A DNA stretch of 64,000 nucleotides from Rhizobium sp. Leaf262 (GTDB lineage Bacteria > Pseudomonadota > Alphaproteobacteria > Rhizobiales > Rhizobiaceae): assembly GCF_001422245.1 (NCBI RefSeq), contig NZ_LMMM01000019.1, positions 1 to 64,000 on the forward strand. Direction: 5' to 3'. Below, piece by piece: positions 60,857 to 64,000 of the stretch; position 1 is the stretch's first letter, and every line of letters starts with the position of its first letter. The notes under the pieces are model-generated. The model was not told the DNA's origin and ran no database searches. It saw only the letters and a list, made by a program, of their open reading frames with translations. Made by a program: the position numbers and the translations under genes.

Positions 60857-61024
60857 TTACCCGAGATTGCCGCGCTGAAGGCTCATCAACAGAACGAAGC
60901 CCGCACCATTCGATTGCTGCCGGGTCTCAGCCTTATAGATGGCCAACCCAGCAAACGGCCCCAGAAACATGGACGCCAAAATTGCCACGCGCAGGCCGGA
61001 TAGGAGGGTGCTGGAAAAACGCAT
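60857..61024 (-). CDS. small membrane protein (55 residues)
   Basis: A 55-residue ORF beginning MRFSSTLLSGLRVAILASMF and continuing LGPFAGLAIYKAETRQQ: basic N-terminus, one transmembrane helix (about 10-30) and a short tail ending QRGNLG. It starts 13 nt after the stop of another small membrane protein on the same strand, so the two form a likely mini-operon. The Shine-Dalgarno is weak. Confidence 0.45.
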   Translation of the reverse strand: MRFSSTLLSGLRVAILASMFLGPFAGLAIYKAETRQQSNGAGFVLLMSLQRGNLG

Positions 61025-61037
61025 CGGCTTTGCTCGC

Positions 61038-61208
61038 TTACAAGGTCACGCGGCAGCCGAGAGAAAACTCATGCTGGCAGGTATAGGCGGCACCGACATT
61101 CACGCGCTGAAAACTGCGGTTGGGATTAACCACCAGCGCCGCAAACGACATTGCGAAAATCGCCATCAAAAGAACGATGATGCTGAAACGACGTATCAAG
61201 ATTGCCAT
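61038..61208 (-). CDS. small exported or membrane-anchored protein (56 residues)
   Basis: A 56-residue protein, MAILIRRFSIIVLLMAIFAM followed by SFAALVVNPNRSF and a tail with two Cys (AAYTCQHEFSLGCRVTL). A single N-terminal hydrophobic segment suggests an anchor or signal peptide, with the Cys pair outside. ATG 61208 has GGGGA 7 nt upstream. A perfect 14-bp inverted repeat lies just upstream of the gene. No family recognised. Confidence 0.55.
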   Translation of the reverse strand: MAILIRRFSIIVLLMAIFAMSFAALVVNPNRSFQRVNVGAAYTCQHEFSLGCRVTL

Positions 61209-61222
61209 GTCCATTCCCCGCT

Positions 61223-61258
61223 GCATTGTCGTGTCCCTTACTCTGGACACGACAATGC
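61223..61258. promoter_or_regulatory. 14-bp perfect inverted repeat upstream of the small membrane-protein pair
   Basis: GCATTGTCGTGTCC (61223-61236) and GGACACGACAATGC (61245-61258) are exact reverse complements with an 8-nt loop. It is 15 bp from the ATG at 61208 on the minus strand. It could be an operator or an mRNA leader hairpin. Confidence 0.6.
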
Positions 61259-61526
61259 CACGATTGGACTGAACCAACCCTGAGAGCCGGGTTCATGTAG
61301 GGTTCAGGGTGGTTAATGGGGGCGGGCGGGGCGCAATTCCCTGAATTTCCGGCTGATACGCATCGACTACAGACATTCGCCCGTAAAAGCTTACCCACGG
61401 CAATGTCGTCTTTTGGGCACTGCGGCGTTGATGATCGAAGCCATCTTTATTATAAATCCAGAGTTGCAACCAATCGCGCCTGACCCACGCAGTTTGTATT
61501 TTGCTGCCCAGAGACCGGAGAATGCC

Positions 61527-62969
61527 ATGTCCTCAACCTTTGTCGTCCAGCAAGGGAAAGTCATGTTTATCGAGGAGGGCAGCGACGAGCCGGTGGAGGT
61601 TAAGGGTGGCGTCTGCGCCCAGGATTTTGCGGTGGTGAGCCTCTTTCGTCAGGGATATCTCTGGGGCGGATATCTGCGGGATCAAAAGGGCATCTGGTGG
61701 TATCATCAGCGCAACAAGAAAGCGAAGTTCGTTACGCCCGAGGCCGATGGGTTTCGTGTTCTGGATGATGACTATGGGCTCGGCAGCGCCCACGTGTATC
61801 TTGAAGATCGGGTTATTCCCGGTGCTGATCCGCGCAGTTTTTCACTCATGGAAAACACCAACTATTTCGCCAGGGATAAGCATCGCCTGTACGTCAAAAC
61901 CGGCTCGCATTTTTTCCACGTCGATACACTCGATCCGACTACCCTGGTGGCAAACGGACCCTATGTCGGGGACAAGCACGATCTCTACCATCTGTACGAT
62001 TCCCTGACGCTGAGTAATGGTTTGAAGCTTCATGAGACCGTGCGGAATTCGCTCTGCGAAGAGCACCATATGTTGTTGAAGGATTGGCTTGCCAAACACT
62101 ACTCCGACATTGTCGGCTGGTGGCATCCCGCTTACCCGTTCAATGCAGATGGCGCAGAACAGATCGCGGATGATTGGTACAGGACCTCAAACGCCGTGTT
62201 CTTCAAAGAGACACTGACGACGATGCGGGCGTCCCAGGAGGTCTTCAATCTTGTGCGCGGCGCCGATCCGGCCAGTTTCGAGCCGCTGGATGCCTCTCAT
62301 GCGCGCGACGCAAAAAACGTGTTCTGCCGGTCAAGGCGGATCGACAGTGTTGATCGAGAGTCTTTCCTGCCGATCGAGGGTCTTTTCGGGAAAGATAAAG
62401 CGGGTGTTTATTTCAACGGTTATCGTGTCGAGCATGCCGACCCGGCGAAGTTTCAGGTCCTCCGGTCAGTTGTTCCGCTGGCGAAGGATAACAAGCGGGT
62501 TTACGTCGCCGCCCATGCGCGCACGGCCTGGCCCTTCGGACACCCGGACGACATTCTCGTCACGCTGGATGAGGCCGATGCCGACAGTTTCCGGACATTC
62601 GGCGAGCGTGGCGTGTGGGCCGCGGACGCTGCCCGTGTCTATCTGCGCGGCGAGCATCAGAAGAAGCTGGATGCCGGCAGCTTCCGGTTTCTTTGTGAAA
62701 CCAAGAGCAACTGCTGGGCGGCGGATGACAACGGACTTTACCGATCCAACGGTACGCTCACGGTTGCGGGCATCGATGGTCGTAGCTTCATCAAGCTGAA
62801 CGACTTCTGGGGGAGTGACGGCAAGGCCGTGTTCTCCTTTGTTACCGGAGCCATCCAGAAGAGCATCGATGCTGAAAGCCTTGTCGTCACGGACGAGAAT
62901 GGTGGAGCGAGGGATGCCGCGTTTCATTATAGGGTTGTTGACGGCAGAATTCGGAAAACCAAACTTTGA
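61527..62969 (+). CDS. DKNYY-repeat protein
   Basis: A 480-residue soluble protein with repeats resembling the DKNYY family, each an aromatic-rich D-x-x-x-(V/L)-Y unit: NYFARDKHRLYVK, YVGDKHDLYHL, FGKDKAGVYFNGYRV, LAKDNKRVYVAA, WAADAARVYLRGEH, WAADDNGLYRSN and WGSDGKAVFSF. No signal peptide is evident. Function of the family is unknown. GGAG lies 7 nt before ATG 61527; a longer in-frame start at 61413 adds 38 atypical residues. Confidence 0.7.
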   Translation: MSSTFVVQQGKVMFIEEGSDEPVEVKGGVCAQDFAVVSLFRQGYLWGGYLRDQKGIWWYHQRNKKAKFVTPEADGFRVLDDDYGLGSAHVYLEDRVIPGADPRSFSLMENTNYFARDKHRLYVKTGSHFFHVDTLDPTTLVANGPYVGDKHDLYHLYDSLTLSNGLKLHETVRNSLCEEHHMLLKDWLAKHYSDIVGWWHPAYPFNADGAEQIADDWYRTSNAVFFKETLTTMRASQEVFNLVRGADPASFEPLDASHARDAKNVFCRSRRIDSVDRESFLPIEGLFGKDKAGVYFNGYRVEHADPAKFQVLRSVVPLAKDNKRVYVAAHARTAWPFGHPDDILVTLDEADADSFRTFGERGVWAADAARVYLRGEHQKKLDAGSFRFLCETKSNCWAADDNGLYRSNGTLTVAGIDGRSFIKLNDFWGSDGKAVFSFVTGAIQKSIDAESLVVTDENGGARDAAFHYRVVDGRIRKTKL

Positions 62970-63075
62970 ATAAATTTGCAGGCTATTGTGGTGTGCCATC
63001 ATTGCTTGGATCAATGACCCATACGCCGCAAAACGGTGTCCCTGATTGCCAGTCGCTAATGCGAAAGGAGATAGG

Positions 63076-63414
63076 ATGATCTGGAGTGGACAAGGTTATC
63101 TCGTTGCCGCAATTGTCTTCGGCGCGTCGTTAATGATGAATATGATTGTTGATGCACTGTATGGTGAAGGCGCATATTCCGCTCAACCGGTATGGTTTTC
63201 GATAGCCCTGCTGACCTCTGCACCGATCATCTGGTTACTGGGCACGGCCATCCAAAAGAGCCAGGATCGTGTCGTCATCGACAAGGAAACCGGCGAAGAA
63301 CTAACGATCAATCAATCGAGCCACACTTTTCTATTCCTACCCATGAAATACTGGGCATTGATCGCCGCCGCAGCAGCCGTAGTGGTTCTCGCGAAAGCCG
63401 CACTCGGCCTTTGA
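63076..63414 (+). CDS. small three-TM membrane protein
   Basis: A 112-residue protein with hydrophobic segments at about 6-25, 38-57 and 92-110 and a cytosolic loop QKSQDRVVIDKETGEELTIN before HTFLFLPMKYW. AAGGAG lies 5 nt before ATG 63076. It reads like a conserved rhizobial hypothetical protein; function unknown. It follows the DKNYY gene on the same strand after 106 nt. Confidence 0.7.
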   Translation: MIWSGQGYLVAAIVFGASLMMNMIVDALYGEGAYSAQPVWFSIALLTSAPIIWLLGTAIQKSQDRVVIDKETGEELTINQSSHTFLFLPMKYWALIAAAAAVVVLAKAALGL

Positions 63415-63481
63415 CACGTATGTGTAGACCAGATTTGCGTGGCTCTCACGAACCGACATCAGGGCGGTTGGTAAAGGTGAT

Positions 63482-63521
63482 AAAATATCGCCGCCCTACC
63501 CAACGAGACAAGACGGCGATA
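63482..63521 (-). terminator. terminator of the esterase gene
   Basis: TATCGCCG (63486-63493) and CGGCGATA (63514-63521) form a perfect 8-bp stem. On the minus strand it is followed by TTTTA, 12 nt after the esterase stop. Confidence 0.6.
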
Positions 63522-63533
63522 GCGCTTTAGATT

Positions 63534-64000
<467 letters not shown>

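Overview
The window is GC-rich chromosomal DNA of a Rhizobiales alphaproteobacterium, most likely Agrobacterium or a close Rhizobium relative. The basis is gene content and order: a gene-transfer-agent (GTA) type tail module, feuN/feuP/feuQ, cycHJKL, degP with a two-component pair, glnE and a PleC-type kinase follow one another as remembered from Sinorhizobium and Agrobacterium chromosomes. Large inverted intergenic repeats resembling RIME elements are also present. No rRNA, tRNA, insertion sequence or CRISPR array was seen.

Layout. 0.3-6.3 kb: the distal tail genes of a GTA-like particle (four proteins in RcGTA order, the first three overlapping by 4 nt) plus a small membrane protein. 6.6-9.6 kb: feuN-feuP-feuQ and a lipoprotein. 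9.75-14 kb: the cytochrome c maturation operon cycHJKL, with a FixK/FNR-like box upstream and a palindromic repeat inserted at the cycL start. 14.4-21.3 kb: degP, an OmpR-type regulator, its kinase, and glnE. 21.3-28.2 kb: a VOC protein, a metallophosphoesterase, a pleC-like kinase whose upstream region carries four GANTC sites and a TTAA-N7-TTAA box, and pepN. 28.5-36.3 kb: a soluble chemoreceptor-like protein with reversed domain order, an EamA transporter, a winged-helix-like protein, a tiny terminator-flanked gene, a divergent uracil-DNA glycosylase, an Hsp70 relative and a class D beta-lactamase. 36.4-48.7 kb: general metabolism (SDR, ETF-quinone oxidoreductase, HxlR/alcohol dehydrogenase/aldehyde dehydrogenase, uppP), a toxin-antitoxin pair and mgtE. 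49-51.8 kb: a TetR/oxidoreductase divergon and an MFS efflux gene preceded by an 11-residue leader ORF and an intrinsic terminator. 51.9-64 kb: a lipid kinase, a transaminase, OsmC, a GT2/GT39/flippase-like envelope group, AMP nucleosidase, several small hypothetical membrane proteins, a DKNYY-repeat protein and a truncated esterase.

The most interesting signals are regulatory: the MFS leader-peptide attenuator, the GANTC/CtrA-box cluster before pleC, a hairpin that pairs with the mgtE Shine-Dalgarno, a near-perfect 35-bp TetR-type operator, and a duplicated promoter whose -10 box lies 5 nt from the ATG of both amn and a small membrane protein (predicted leaderless mRNAs). All function calls come from reading the sequence; no database search was run.
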